A stretch of 64,000 nt of DNA from positions 104,516-168,515 of the forward strand of contig NZ_SDSD01000008.1 in the NCBI RefSeq assembly GCF_004798965.1, given 5' to 3'. Source of the DNA: Onishia niordana (GTDB lineage Bacteria; Pseudomonadota; Gammaproteobacteria; Pseudomonadales; Halomonadaceae). The position numbers and the translations under genes were made by a program. Below the pieces are notes generated by a model, which was not told the DNA's origin, searched no databases, and saw nothing but the letters and a program-made list of their open reading frames with translations. Positions 52,960-63,342 of the stretch are shown piece after piece (positions within the stretch are counted from its first letter, which is position 1; every line of letters begins with the position of its first letter).

Positions 52960-53461
52960 TCCCTACCTCGTGCCTTTTCGCCATCGAATATCTCGCAAAG
53001 CCTATCACACGGACCTCTGGCACCCGCTCTTCCCGATCCCCCTCGTTAGCGGTGATACCTCAGGCTTCTCAAGCTAGGCGACTACAAGGCCGAGACAGTA
53101 GAGGCGACTTATCGTCTCGATCACCACCCTCTGTCCCACGAAATGGCGCACAGCGGCCCAGGGCCGCTTTTATGCCGTGAGATACGGAAATCATTAGGTA
53201 GCGACATAAAACGCCGCACAAGGCGGCATGGCGCAATAACGTCGCCATCTCTATCCACAGCCCACTAACCAGCGAGGCCAAGCATGAAATTTTCACCCAA
53301 CAGACGTATCAACTCCATCATGGACGCCCTGCTGGCCGCCAACAGCTGTCAAGGTCTTCGCTGCATCGCATGTCGGAGTTCTTCAAGACTGTGAGTTTCA
53401 AAAGATGGCTGCACGGAATGTCAGAAGCTGGCAGCACCACATCGACAAGCCCCTGCATGAC
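52960..53461. other. Mostly non-coding stretch with small hairpins
   Basis: Between the pseudo-ATPase gene and merR. A small terminator-like hairpin AGCGGCC (53152-53158) / GGCCGCT (53162-53168) is followed by TTTT. GCCGC ACAAG GCGGC at 53211-53225 is another. A possible 36-residue frame is listed separately. Frames on the other strand look random. Confidence 0.4.
53284..53394 (+). CDS. Possible 36-residue protein or gene remnant
   Basis: Starts at ATG 53284 with GAGG seven bases upstream and reads MKFSPNRRINSIMDALLAAN, ending with a CxxC-containing tail (GLRCIACRSSSRL). The good ribosome site argues for translation; the short length and the position next to the mer boundary argue for a truncated remnant. 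Not recognised. Confidence 0.25.
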   Translation: MKFSPNRRINSIMDALLAANSCQGLRCIACRSSSRL

Positions 53462-53478
53462 CTACCAGTCATGCAGGG
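53451..53478 (-). terminator. Hairpin at the end of merR
   Basis: 11-base stem CCCTGCATGAC / GTCATGCAGGG with a six-base loop overlapping the last codons of merR. Likely terminator of the merR transcript; no T-run. Confidence 0.6.
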
Positions 53479-53869
53479 CAGCGATCAACGGGCACGACAC
53501 CTTCCCTTGATGCACATGGCATTCATCGACCAGCCGGGCTAAGGCGACCTCGACGCGGGTCAGATCAGCCAGCCGGGCGCGCACGTCGTCAAGCCGCTGT
53601 GACGCCAGTTCCGCCGCCTCGCTGCAATGAGCACCATCCTCCAGAGTCAGTAGCTGCCCAATCTCGTCCAGGCTGAATCCCAGCCGCTGCGCCGCTTTCA
53701 CGAATTTCACGCGCGCCACGTCGGCGCTGCCATAGCGCCGGATGCCGCCAGGAGGGCGCTCCGGCGTCGGCAACAACCCCCTGTGCTGATAGAAGCGGAT
53801 CGTCTCCACATTGACCCCGGCCGCTTGGGCAAAGGTGCCGATGGTCAGATTTTCCGGTGCCTCATTCAT
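53462..53869 (-). CDS. merR: Mercury-responsive regulator MerR
   Basis: 135 residues. MerR helix-turn-helix ([40 protein letters not shown]) and the three Hg(II)-binding cysteines C82, C117 and C126, at the same numbers as in Tn501 MerR. Represses and, with Hg(II), activates the divergent merTPFA promoter, which has the diagnostic 19-base spacer. Confidence 0.95.
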   Translation of the reverse strand: MNEAPENLTIGTFAQAAGVNVETIRFYQHRGLLPTPERPPGGIRRYGSADVARVKFVKAAQRLGFSLDEIGQLLTLEDGAHCSEAAELASQRLDDVRARLADLTRVEVALARLVDECHVHQGKVSCPLIAALHDW

Positions 53870-53874
53870 CGAGC

Positions 53875-53905
53875 TTGACTCCGTAGTTGACTACGGAAGT
53901 AACGT
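53875..53905 (+). promoter_or_regulatory. mer promoter/operator
   Basis: -35 TTGACT (53875-53880), 19-base spacer containing the dyad TCCGTAG / CTACGGA (53880-53897), -10 TAACGT (53900-53905). The overlong spacer is the hallmark of MerR-controlled promoters that need DNA untwisting. Confidence 0.93.
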
Positions 53906-53940
53906 TAGCGTATCGGCCAAGAATTCAGAAGGACAACCTC

Positions 53941-54291
53941 ATGACGGAATCCAAGAACGGTCGTGGTGCCCTGGCAGCCGGCGGCCTCGCTGCGATCCTG
54001 GCCTCAACCTGCTGTCTCGGGCCGCTCATGCTGGTCGCGCTGGGCTTCTCGGGCGCTTGGATCGGCAACCTGACGGCCCTGGAACCCTATCGCCCGCTCT
54101 TCGTGGGAGTGGCACTGGTGGCATTGTTTTTCGCCTGGCGCCGAATCTACCGGCCTGCCACCGCTTGTAAGCCAGGCGAAACCTGCGCGATGCCACAGGT
54201 TCGCACGACGTATAAAGCCATCTTCTGGATCGTCGCTGCCTTGGTGCTGATCGCGCTGCTGTTTCCTTATCTCCTGCCCCTGTTCTATTAA
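53941..54291 (+). CDS. merT: Mercuric ion transport protein MerT
   Basis: 116 residues, three membrane helices. The Hg(II)-binding pair C24-C25 is in the first helix (LASTCCLGPL) and a second pair sits in the cytoplasmic loop (ATACKPGETCAMP). Brings Hg(II) from MerP into the cytoplasm. First gene of merTPFA; frame open to 53887 but ATG 53941 matches the family. Confidence 0.95.
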   Translation: MTESKNGRGALAAGGLAAILASTCCLGPLMLVALGFSGAWIGNLTALEPYRPLFVGVALVALFFAWRRIYRPATACKPGETCAMPQVRTTYKAIFWIVAALVLIALLFPYLLPLFY

Positions 54292-54303
54292 GAGGAGAAC
54301 GCC

Positions 54304-54600
54304 ATGAAACGACTCGCTGCCTGTATTGCGCTTTCCGCGACGCTCGCCACGTCAGCTTGGGCCGCCCCGCAGACCGTGACGTTGTCGGTGCCGGGCATGA
54401 CCTGTGCCGCCTGCCCTCTCACCGTCAAGGCCGCCCTCAACAAGGTAGACGGCGTCTCGCAAGTCGATGTGAGCTACCCGGATCGTGAGGCGGTGGTCAC
54501 CTTCGACGATTCACGAACGTCCGTCGAAGCATTGACCGACGCCACCACCAACGCCGGCTACCCCTCAACCCCGGCACCCTCGGAAGCGGATCGGGAGTGA
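54304..54600 (+). CDS. merP: Periplasmic mercury-binding protein MerP
   Basis: 98 residues with a signal peptide (1-21) and a heavy-metal-associated domain with the GMTCAACP motif (C34, C37). Scavenges Hg(II) and hands it to MerT or MerF. The ribosome site GAGGAG is strong. Confidence 0.95.
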   Translation: MKRLAACIALSATLATSAWAAPQTVTLSVPGMTCAACPLTVKAALNKVDGVSQVDVSYPDREAVVTFDDSRTSVEALTDATTNAGYPSTPAPSEADRE

Positions 54601-54602
54601 CC

Positions 54603-56259
<1,657 letters not shown>

Positions 56260-56274
56260 TAATTTCAATATTGC

Positions 56275-56292
56275 ATGAAATCATTGTTTCAT
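56275..56292. promoter_or_regulatory. Candidate ArsR operator
   Basis: Inverted repeat ATGAAA TCATTG TTTCAT in the 46-base AT-rich gap between merA and arsR, just upstream of the arsR start, as expected for a self-repressing ArsR regulator. Confidence 0.6.
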
Positions 56293-56305
56293 CTAAAGTT
56301 GAATT

Positions 56306-56644
56306 ATGAACCAATATGATGATGATCTCGTGGCAGCCAAGCTAGCAGCTCTTGCTCACCCCGTCCGCCTGGCGGCCATTCGTCAGCTAGCGGCGGCAGG
56401 GCCTGCCGGCCTGGCGGCAGGCAAGCTCGCCGAGCGGCTGGGTACGGCGCCGAATGCACTGACCTTCCACTTGCAGAAACTCGCGGTCGCAGGCCTGGTT
56501 GCGTCGCGCCGCGAGGGCCAGTTCGTCTATTACCGCGCGGAGTTCGACGCCTTGCTGGCAATGACGGACCACCTGGTCGGCGCTTGCTGTCGTGAGTCAG
56601 ACGCCAGCTGTGGCCCCCGCTGCCCCACCTCCGGCAGCCGGTAA
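56306..56644 (+). CDS. arsR: ArsR-family metalloregulator
   Basis: 112 residues, winged helix ([20 protein letters not shown] ... [23 protein letters not shown]). The usual ELCVCDL motif is absent; instead C94, C95, C102 and C106 ([15 protein letters not shown]) cluster at the C-terminus, like the arsenite site of Acidithiobacillus ferrooxidans ArsR (C95, C96, C102). Probably senses As(III) or Sb(III) and controls the following three genes. Confidence 0.87.
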   Translation: MNQYDDDLVAAKLAALAHPVRLAAIRQLAAAGPAGLAAGKLAERLGTAPNALTFHLQKLAVAGLVASRREGQFVYYRAEFDALLAMTDHLVGACCRESDASCGPRCPTSGSR

Positions 56645-56698
56645 AGTGCCGCCGGTTTCTCAAAGATCACTCATCAACGTCATCAAGAGGAGCGCAAG

Positions 56699-57148
56699 AT
56701 GATCCAAACCACTCGCGCCAAACCTTCTTGGCTCAGGTCTATCGGCATCGGCATCGCGGTGTCGGCGCTGACCGCCATCGTGATGGTGGCATTGCTGAAA
56801 GCCGGGGTATCGCCTTTTCCAAAGCCGCCCTCCCTGGCCTTCGCCGAGACTCTGCTGGGGCGGTCTCTGCCGTTGCCAGTCGGCCTGCTTTTCCATACGG
56901 CCTACGTGACTTTCTGGTCGGTGGTGTTCGTGCGTTATTTCCCGCGCAAGACCTTGCTGACTGCGCTGGGCCTGGCCGCCGTGCTTTGGGCGGTGATCCT
57001 GGTGGTGTTCTTTCCCGTGGTGGGCTGGGGTATCGCGGGTCTGGCGATCAGTCCCAAGCTGATCATAGCGTCCGCCGTGCCGCACCTGCTGTTTGGCCTA
57101 CTGCTTTGGGGATTGGACCGCTACCTTGTCAAGCCGTCTCACGCCTGA
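56699..57148 (+). CDS. Small membrane protein of the ars cluster, unknown function
   Basis: 149 residues with four predicted membrane helices (IGIAVSALTAIVMVALLKAG; LLFHTAYVTFWSVVFVRYF; AAVLWAVILVVFFPVVGWGI; VPHLLFGLLLWGLDRYL). Not recognised. It lies between arsR and the rhodanese and is likely co-regulated with the permease, possibly as an accessory to metal or anion transport. Confidence 0.75.
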   Translation: MIQTTRAKPSWLRSIGIGIAVSALTAIVMVALLKAGVSPFPKPPSLAFAETLLGRSLPLPVGLLFHTAYVTFWSVVFVRYFPRKTLLTALGLAAVLWAVILVVFFPVVGWGIAGLAISPKLIIASAVPHLLFGLLLWGLDRYLVKPSHA

Positions 57149-57163
57149 GACCGGAGCTTCACC

Positions 57164-57487
57164 ATGACAACGATCGATACCGCCACCCTACGTGACTGGC
57201 AGCGGCGACACCGGGATTTCACCCTGGTGGATACCCTGCCGACCGAGACCTTCGCCAAGGGGCACCTGCCGGGGGCCATCAACATCGTCTCCGACGACAT
57301 CCTGGACGAAGCGCCCCGCCGGCTACCCGACAGGCAAGCGACCATCGTCGTGTACTGCGCTAGCGAGGATTGCAAGCGGGCCGGCCGTGCCGCCAAACGC
57401 CTGGCCCGCCTCGGCTACACCGAGGTCTACCACTATGTGGGTGGAAAAAGGGCCTGGAAGGCTGAAGGCTTGTTACTGGAATACTGA
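57164..57487 (+). CDS. Rhodanese-domain protein
   Basis: 107 residues, single rhodanese domain with nucleophile C65 in VVYCASEDCKRAGRAAKRL; start LVDTLPTETFAKGHLPGAINI is typical. A sulphur transferase or arsenate-reductase-like role is possible: single rhodaneses in ars operons can bind thiol-arsenic species, but this is inference. Confidence 0.85.
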   Translation: MTTIDTATLRDWQRRHRDFTLVDTLPTETFAKGHLPGAINIVSDDILDEAPRRLPDRQATIVVYCASEDCKRAGRAAKRLARLGYTEVYHYVGGKRAWKAEGLLLEY

Positions 57488-57503
57488 GAAGGATCTTTAT
57501 CCC

Positions 57504-58466
57504 ATGCGCGATTGGATGGAACGGCAGCAATCCTGGATCTATCTGATATTCATCCTGGCTGGCCTAGCCGTCGGGCTGAGCCAGCCGGACACGACATCCT
57601 GGCTGGAAGCCATTCTCTGGCCACTGCTCGGCGGGCTGCTCTACGCCACCTTCACCCAGGTGCCCCTGACGCGGATCGGCCAGGGCCTCAAGGATTGGCG
57701 CTTCCTGGCGGCCCTGCTGCTTGGCAACTTCGTTGTGATTCCCCTCGTTTTGGGCGGGATGATGACCTTCATCCCCCTGCCACCCGTCGTGCAGGCCGGC
57801 GTGCTGCTGGTGTTGCTCGTTCCCTGTACCGACTGGTGTATCAGCTTTACCCACCTCGGCAAGGGCGATGCCGGCCGGGCCATTGCCGCCACGCCAGTGC
57901 TATTGCTCGTGCAGTTGCTGGCCTTGCCCGTCTATCTCTGGCTCTTCCTGGGCGTGGAATGGTTTCAGACCGTACTCAGCAGCCACCTGCTCGGCGCGTT
58001 TGCGGGATTGATTATCACCCCCTTGGCCCTGGCCTGGGTGACCGAGCGTTTGGCCGAGCGTCACCTCAATGCCAGACGGTGGGTTCATGGCTTGGGCATG
58101 CTGCCCGTGCCACTGCTTGCGCTGGTGGTCTTCGTCATCGCGGCATCGCAGGTGACGACCGTGGCCGGCCTCAGCGGGGTGCTACTGCAGGTGCTGTTGA
58201 TCTTCGTCGTCTACTTGATCTTCGCCGCTTTCCTGGGCAAGACCCTCGGTAGACTGTTTCAGCTGCCCACGCGCTCGGCCAGAACCTTGACGTTCAGCTT
58301 CGGCACCCGCAACTCCTTCGTGGTGCTGCCCATCGCCTTGACGCTGCCCGAGGCCTGGCAGGCCGCCGTGGTGGTTATCGTCTTCCAGTCGCTGGTTGAA
58401 CTCTTCGGCATGGTGGTGTACCTGAGATGGATGGGTAAATTGATCCCGGAGCTCTCTCACACATAG
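57504..58466 (+). CDS. ACR3-like arsenic-resistance permease (BASS superfamily)
   Basis: 320 residues, about ten membrane helices. The region VPCTDWCISFTHLGKGDAGRA contains the conserved C108 of ACR3 permeases. The Glu usually found in the NNFE motif of ACR3 is not seen; the corresponding part reads GTRNSFVVLPIAL. The permease is therefore of the sub-group called arsenic-resistance protein, and the exported ion is not certain. ATG 57504 follows AAGGA; the frame is open far upstream inside the rhodanese gene. Confidence 0.75.
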   Translation: MRDWMERQQSWIYLIFILAGLAVGLSQPDTTSWLEAILWPLLGGLLYATFTQVPLTRIGQGLKDWRFLAALLLGNFVVIPLVLGGMMTFIPLPPVVQAGVLLVLLVPCTDWCISFTHLGKGDAGRAIAATPVLLLVQLLALPVYLWLFLGVEWFQTVLSSHLLGAFAGLIITPLALAWVTERLAERHLNARRWVHGLGMLPVPLLALVVFVIAASQVTTVAGLSGVLLQVLLIFVVYLIFAAFLGKTLGRLFQLPTRSARTLTFSFGTRNSFVVLPIALTLPEAWQAAVVVIVFQSLVELFGMVVYLRWMGKLIPELSHT

Positions 58467-58620
58467 CCCTTGCAGCTCTCTGACCCAATTTCCAGGAGTG
58501 AAAGGTGATCGAACGTGGTGTTCAGCTGCCTCAAGGCGCAACGACGAACCTTGCACCGTACTCCTAGGTAATCCCCATCCCGATCCTCGACGGAAGATAG
58601 GGGCGATGGACGGTGACTAC

Positions 58621-59199
58621 TCAGGCACCGCTGGCAAGCCTTTCGAGGTCGGCAACCACGGCCTCCATAGGATCGCTGTCGCGGATCAGCAGGCGCGCCT
58701 CTCCCTGATCATTGAAGGCGAAAACAGCGCTGGAGTGCGACACATCATAGTTGCCTTCGCTGTCCTCTTCGCCATACCCGTAGGTCACCCGATAGCGGCG
58801 TGTCAGTTCATCGAGGGCTGCTTTATCCCCCGTGAGGCCGATGAACTGGGGGCCGAAGGCATCCGTGTACTCTCGCAGCGCCTCGGCGTCATCGCGACGA
58901 GGGTCGACCGAGACGAAGAGCACCTGAATGTCGTCGCGCGCCGCCTCATCCATGCGTTGGGTGGCGGCGTCGAGGCGCGCGAGGGTGGTGGGACAGACAT
59001 CGGGGCAGTGAGTGAAGCCGAAGAACAGCAGTGTGCTCTTGCCGAGGAACTGATCGGCGTTGACGTCTTTGCCGTTCTCGTCGACAAGCTCGAACGCCAG
59101 GGGAGGCATGAGCCCCGAGATATCCTTGGTCTGCCAAGGCGGCTCGCTGCAGCCCGCAAGCCATAGGGTCACGAATAGTGCCATGATCCATCGGTGCAT
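58621..59199 (-). CDS. SCO1/SenC-family copper chaperone lipoprotein
   Basis: 192 residues from ATG 59199 (GGGAG upstream). Lipobox WLAGC17; thioredoxin-like fold with copper ligands C65 and C69 (FTHCPDVCPTTLARL) and H155 (VSHSSAVFAF). Delivers copper to the CuA site of cytochrome oxidase or acts in copper and redox balance. Last gene of a CtaG-PCuAC-Sco operon on the minus strand. Confidence 0.9.
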   Translation of the reverse strand: MHRWIMALFVTLWLAGCSEPPWQTKDISGLMPPLAFELVDENGKDVNADQFLGKSTLLFFGFTHCPDVCPTTLARLDAATQRMDEAARDDIQVLFVSVDPRRDDAEALREYTDAFGPQFIGLTGDKAALDELTRRYRVTYGYGEEDSEGNYDVSHSSAVFAFNDQGEARLLIRDSDPMEAVVADLERLASGA

Positions 59200-59209
59200 C
59201 CTGCTCCCC

Positions 59210-59674
59210 CTACTGTGCTGTCGGCGCCACGGCGCGGAAGGTGACACGCTGTCGCTGCTCGCCGGCGAAATGAAGGTTCACCTCGATGTCGTCACTAACA
59301 ACGAGGGGGCGAGTCCGTTTCATGAGCATGAGATGATAGCCCCCCGGTGCGAACTCGATCTGCTCCCCCGCTGCCAGTTCTAATTGGGCGACGGGTTGCA
59401 TACTGGTGATGCCATCCTGATTGACAGTGCGATGCATGGTGACATTGCCGAAAGCGGGGCTATCCGCTCCTGTCAGGGTGACGCCCTTCTCACTGGTATT
59501 CGTGAGGGTGAAATAGCCTGCCGCGGGCAGGTCCCCGGGCAGAAGCCGAAGACGCGCCTCGTTGACCTCCAGTTCGGTAGCAGCCACCGTGCCGGGCGTC
59601 GCGATCAGCAGCAGGAAGGCCCAGCACCAGCGTTTCGCCAGGCGCGGCAGACTAGCGTGTGGCGTGAGAGACAT
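59210..59674 (-). CDS. Periplasmic copper chaperone PCu(A)C
   Basis: 154 residues with an N-terminal signal segment and the complete motif H81-x10-M92-x21-H114-x-M116, exactly the spacing of the family. Binds Cu(I) and passes it, with Sco, to cytochrome oxidase. Start 59674 (GGAGG 9 bases upstream). The start overlaps the end of the CtaG gene by 23 bases. Confidence 0.92.
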   Translation of the reverse strand: MSLTPHASLPRLAKRWCWAFLLLIATPGTVAATELEVNEARLRLLPGDLPAAGYFTLTNTSEKGVTLTGADSPAFGNVTMHRTVNQDGITSMQPVAQLELAAGEQIEFAPGGYHLMLMKRTRPLVVSDDIEVNLHFAGEQRQRVTFRAVAPTAQ

Positions 59675-60506
59675 CAGCGGCATCCTCCTTGCGGGCGTCA
59701 CGGAACAGAAAGCTGAGAATGATCAGAACCCCAATGGCACTCATCATCGAGGCGGGAATCCAGGTCAGCAGGCCGCCGAGGAGTTGGTCAGTCAGAGGAT
59801 CCAGCGGCCAGGCGCGACCGCAGACCTCGTAGACATCGAAGATCACGTCGCGACTGAAGGTGATATAGGCGCCCAGGAGAATTTGCGGGGGGATCACCGC
59901 CAACAGGATGGCGACACGCTTGCCATAGCCGAGACCGCCTTGTTGCGGCGAGCGGCGATCCAGGATCAGCCACCAGAACAGCAACCCATCCAGCGCCATG
60001 CTCCAGTTCATCACCTGATAGAGATCAGCGCTGAGCATGGCGTCGAAGTGGATCTCGGGAATCAGCCAGAAATAGATCAGCCCGACGAACAGTAGGGGGG
60101 CGATCAGTGGATGCTGCAGAGTCCGATAAACAGGACGCAGCAGGCGCGCGGCCAGGCTCCACCCGGGGAAGGGTCTGATTCGAGTCGGCAAGCCGTCTGC
60201 CAGTACCGGCAAGGGGGCGGCCAGGGCGATCAGGAAGGGGCCGGCGTGATGCAGCACCAGGTGCTGGGCCCGATGGGTAAAGAACATGTACTGGGCGAGG
60301 TAGTCGTAATGAGTCTGGGTGACGCCATAGATGGTGGCGACACCCAGCAGGTAGGCCAGGATTCGGCCCGCGCCGGTGGCCTCGCCGCGCCGTCGGCGCT
60401 GCCGCAGGCCTCGCAGGTAGAGCACGATGGCCAGCAGGCAGCTCGCCGACCAGGTCAGTGAGAACTCCCACGGCAGCAGGTAGCCCAGAGCGACGTCGAG
60501 CTCGAT
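59652..60506 (-). CDS. CtaG-type (caa3) cytochrome oxidase assembly membrane protein
   Basis: About 284 residues, six to seven membrane helices. His-rich helix 2 (YDYLAQYMFFTHRAQHLVLHHAGPFLIAL) and LIYFWLIPEIHFDAMLSADLYQVMNWSM are typical of CtaG_Caa3. Between the in-frame stop at 60546 and GTG 60423-60425, which lies inside the first helix, there is no ATG, GTG or TTG. GGGGAGGGAAGGGCT stands directly before ATC 60504-60506, so translation may start at ATC (IELDVALGYLLPWEF). Copper insertion into oxidase is the family role. Confidence 0.75.
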   Translation of the reverse strand: MELDVALGYLLPWEFSLTWSASCLLAIVLYLRGLRQRRRRGEATGAGRILAYLLGVATIYGVTQTHYDYLAQYMFFTHRAQHLVLHHAGPFLIALAAPLPVLADGLPTRIRPFPGWSLAARLLRPVYRTLQHPLIAPLLFVGLIYFWLIPEIHFDAMLSADLYQVMNWSMALDGLLFWWLILDRRSPQQGGLGYGKRVAILLAVIPPQILLGAYITFSRDVIFDVYEVCGRAWPLDPLTDQLLGGLLTWIPASMMSAIGVLIILSFLFRDARKEDAADVSHATR

Positions 60507-60738
60507 AGCCCTTCCCTCCCCAGAATCGGCACGCCAATGGTGAGCTTAGGAGCCCGCCGCACCATGCGGCAAGGTGGGCCTATAAACGCAGGCAAAGCCA
60601 GAGCCCGCACCTCGGTGCCTGGTAGGCGAGGAAGGCCGAGCCCCAACGCACCGCCAGTGGCCATGCAGAGGGCGATAGACCTTGGATAAGCCACGACCGA
60701 GTCAGCTCACGAGACTGACAAGACTCGCCATGTCGTCG

Positions 60739-61806
60739 TCATGGCCTACGCAGCGCGATTTCTGCGTAGATACCCTTGTAGCCAGTGTCGTGCTTTCTAT
60801 CCGGTTCCGGCGCCGGCTTGGGGTTCAGGGACACCATGCGACCGCTGGGGTCATCCAATAGGCCGCGAAGCTGTCCATCATCGAAGCTCAAGCCCTCGAC
60901 ACCGCGTTGGTTGAGGCGTGTGACGGTGTCTTCCAACGCGGACATGCTGTGCCCTTCTTCTTCCAGCGGCGGGAATGCCTGAACCAGCGGCTGCTCTTCC
61001 TCCCAGCCGATCTTGATGGGCTGGTTGACGATTTGAACCTGGGTGTTCGGTGGCACGCGGTCGAAAATCGACTCGATATCCCCAGGGAACATGCGAATAC
61101 AGCCACGGCTGGCACGCATGCCGATACCATCCGGCTGGTTGGTGCCATGAATCAAGTAGCCGTCGAACCCCAGGATAATGGCATGATCCCCCAGTGGATT
61201 GTCTGGACCCGGAGGCACCACGCTGGGCGCCTTCTCACCGCGTGCCCTGGCTTCACGCTGGACTGACTCGGGTGGGTACCAGGCAGGGTTCTCGATATTC
61301 ATGGTAGTTTCGGTGACACCGAGGGGGGTACCGAAGCCTTCACGACCGATGCCGATGGGATAGGTCTCAACGCGTGGCGTTTCACCATCGTCAACCTCCG
61401 GATAGTAGTAGAGGCGCAGCTCGGCGATGTTGATGACGATCCCGGTGCGCTCAGCATCGGGCAGGATGAAGCGCCCGGGTATGGTCACCTCGGTACCCTC
61501 GCCGGGAATCCAGAGACTCACATCCGGATTGGCGCGCACGATCTCCCTGTACCCCAGGTTGTGTCGCCTGGCGATATCGAGCAGGGTATCTCCTCGATCA
61601 TCCACCGTTATGCGGTAGGTGTCGCCGATCACATTGCCTTCCTCAGGCAGCGGATAGTGGCCGCGGGGCCACTCGTTCTCCTCTTCGGCCTGAGCAACGC
61701 TAATGAGTGCCAGCCAACCGACCAGCACCCCCACCACTGAGCGTGCTCGGAGCTGCCACCATGGACCTTTCCTCGCTGTACCAGAGTGAGGTTCCGATAA
61801 AGCCAT
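60739..61806 (-). CDS. L,D-transpeptidase with LysM domain
   Basis: 355 residues. Signal peptide to about residue 40 (VAQAEE), LysM domain 62-112 (DTYRITVDDRGDTLLDIARRH), YkuD catalytic domain with H220 and C236 (HGTNQPDGIGMRASRGCIRM). Makes 3-3 cross-links in peptidoglycan or attaches proteins to it. Start 61806 has GGGAG upstream. It follows lnt in one transcript with lspA and a P-type ATPase, an unusual cargo for a metal island. Confidence 0.9.
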   Translation of the reverse strand: MALSEPHSGTARKGPWWQLRARSVVGVLVGWLALISVAQAEEENEWPRGHYPLPEEGNVIGDTYRITVDDRGDTLLDIARRHNLGYREIVRANPDVSLWIPGEGTEVTIPGRFILPDAERTGIVINIAELRLYYYPEVDDGETPRVETYPIGIGREGFGTPLGVTETTMNIENPAWYPPESVQREARARGEKAPSVVPPGPDNPLGDHAIILGFDGYLIHGTNQPDGIGMRASRGCIRMFPGDIESIFDRVPPNTQVQIVNQPIKIGWEEEQPLVQAFPPLEEEGHSMSALEDTVTRLNQRGVEGLSFDDGQLRGLLDDPSGRMVSLNPKPAPEPDRKHDTGYKGIYAEIALRRP

Positions 61807-61835
61807 TATTCTCTCCCTTTTCGACTGGACTATTA

Positions 61836-63338
61836 TCATCCAGACCGACGTGTGTTGAGTTTCCATCCAAGCAGCACCAGTAAGGCGGCCAACACCCAGG
61901 TCGGCCAGCTACCGGTACGTGTGAACGGTGTGTTCCCCACCATGGGCAGCGCCTCGCCGCGGAGGCTCGTCGCCAGGAACTGTGGTGCGCGGGCCGTGAC
62001 ACGGCCCTGAGTATCGACGATGGCGGTCACCCCGTTGCTGGTGGCGCGGATCAGATAGCGGCCGTTCTCCAGGGCGCGCAGGCGGGCCATCTGCAGATGC
62101 TGCAGGGGGCCGATGGAGCGTCCGAACCAGGTGTCGTTGGAGACCGTCAGCAGCAGCTCGGCGTCGCGCGCCTGCTCGGCCACCCGGTCGGCATAGATGA
62201 TCTCGTAGCAGATGGCGTTACCGATGGTGGTTCCGGCGGCGCGCAGCGGTTCCTGATCGTCGGTGCCAGGCGTCATGGTGGGCATGGGCAGGTCGAAGAA
62301 GGCGATGGTGCCGGCGAGCAGGCTCTCCAGCGGCAAGTACTCGCCGAAGGGCACCAGGCGCGCCTTACGGTACTTTCCCTCGGCGTTACCCAGGCCGATC
62401 ACGCCGTTGTAGTAGTCGCCGCCGTCGCGCTGCAGGATGCCGGTGAGCAGGGCGGTGTCGGGGGCGAGGTTGGACTGCACCCGCTCCAGTATTGGCCGGG
62501 CCTCCTCCTCGAGCATCGGCAGGGCCGCCTCGGGCCAGACAACCAGGTCGAGGTCGTTGGACTGTGCAAGGGTCAACGCCGTATAGATACTGGCCGCCTC
62601 GCGCTGCCCCTCGGGAGTCCACTTGATCGCCTGATCCAGGTTGCCCTGCAGCAGGGCAACCCGCAGCGGCTCGCCGGCCGGGAAGGTCCACTGGGTCGGC
62701 AAGGCCATCGGGGCTAGCCAGAGAACAGCGATGGGCGCCGCGGCCCACCAGCGTCGTCTCAGCAGTTCCACGCCCAGGGTGCCGGTCAGGGCGGTGATCA
62801 GCGACAGCAGATAGACGCCGCCCACCGGGGCCCAGGCCGCCAGCGGCGAGTCTACCTGGGACGTGCCCAGCAGCAGCCAGGGAAACCCGGTAAACAGCCA
62901 GGTGCGCAGCCACTCGCTGAGTACCCAGATGCCGGCGAAGCTGAGGAAGGCCAGGCGTGGGCCCGTGACGCGGCGATAGAGCCAGAAGGGGACGGCGAAG
63001 AACAGCGCCAGGCTGGCCACGAACAGGCCGGTGAGGAAGAGCGCCAGGGGCGCCCCCGTATAGCCGTAGTCGTGGATCGCGACGAAGACCCAAGAGGCAC
63101 CGGAGCCGAACAGGCCCACACCATAGCACCAGCCACGGAGACCGGCCTGAGCAGGTGTCAGGACATGGATGCCGGAATAGACCAGTGCCACCGCCACCGG
63201 GCCCAGCCACCACAGCGCAAAGGGCGCGGCGCTGAGAGTGGTCAGTCCCCCGGCGGTCAGGGCCAGCAAACAACCGAGGGCCGGAGAGATCCGGCCGGCA
63301 AGCGTCATGTACCGGACTGGCAGGTTCTCTGCATCCAT
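61836..63338 (-). CDS. lnt: Apolipoprotein N-acyltransferase
   Basis: 500 residues, eight predicted membrane helices and a nitrilase-like domain. The catalytic triad is E270 (VVWPEAALPM), K325 (YRKARLVPFGEY) and C377 (GNAICYEIIY), as in Escherichia coli Lnt. Adds the third acyl chain to lipoproteins. It starts 4 bases after lspA and is probably a second copy besides the housekeeping gene. The start at 63338 has a weak ribosome site; the frame is open to 63455 inside lspA. Confidence 0.9.
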   Translation of the reverse strand: MDAENLPVRYMTLAGRISPALGCLLALTAGGLTTLSAAPFALWWLGPVAVALVYSGIHVLTPAQAGLRGWCYGVGLFGSGASWVFVAIHDYGYTGAPLALFLTGLFVASLALFFAVPFWLYRRVTGPRLAFLSFAGIWVLSEWLRTWLFTGFPWLLLGTSQVDSPLAAWAPVGGVYLLSLITALTGTLGVELLRRRWWAAAPIAVLWLAPMALPTQWTFPAGEPLRVALLQGNLDQAIKWTPEGQREAASIYTALTLAQSNDLDLVVWPEAALPMLEEEARPILERVQSNLAPDTALLTGILQRDGGDYYNGVIGLGNAEGKYRKARLVPFGEYLPLESLLAGTIAFFDLPMPTMTPGTDDQEPLRAAGTTIGNAICYEIIYADRVAEQARDAELLLTVSNDTWFGRSIGPLQHLQMARLRALENGRYLIRATSNGVTAIVDTQGRVTARAPQFLATSLRGEALPMVGNTPFTRTGSWPTWVLAALLVLLGWKLNTRRSG

Positions 63339-63342
63339 GCCG

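Noticed and set aside
53069..53296. 75-codon frame on the minus strand
   Set aside because: Contains hairpins of intergenic type and shows no domain or ribosome site.
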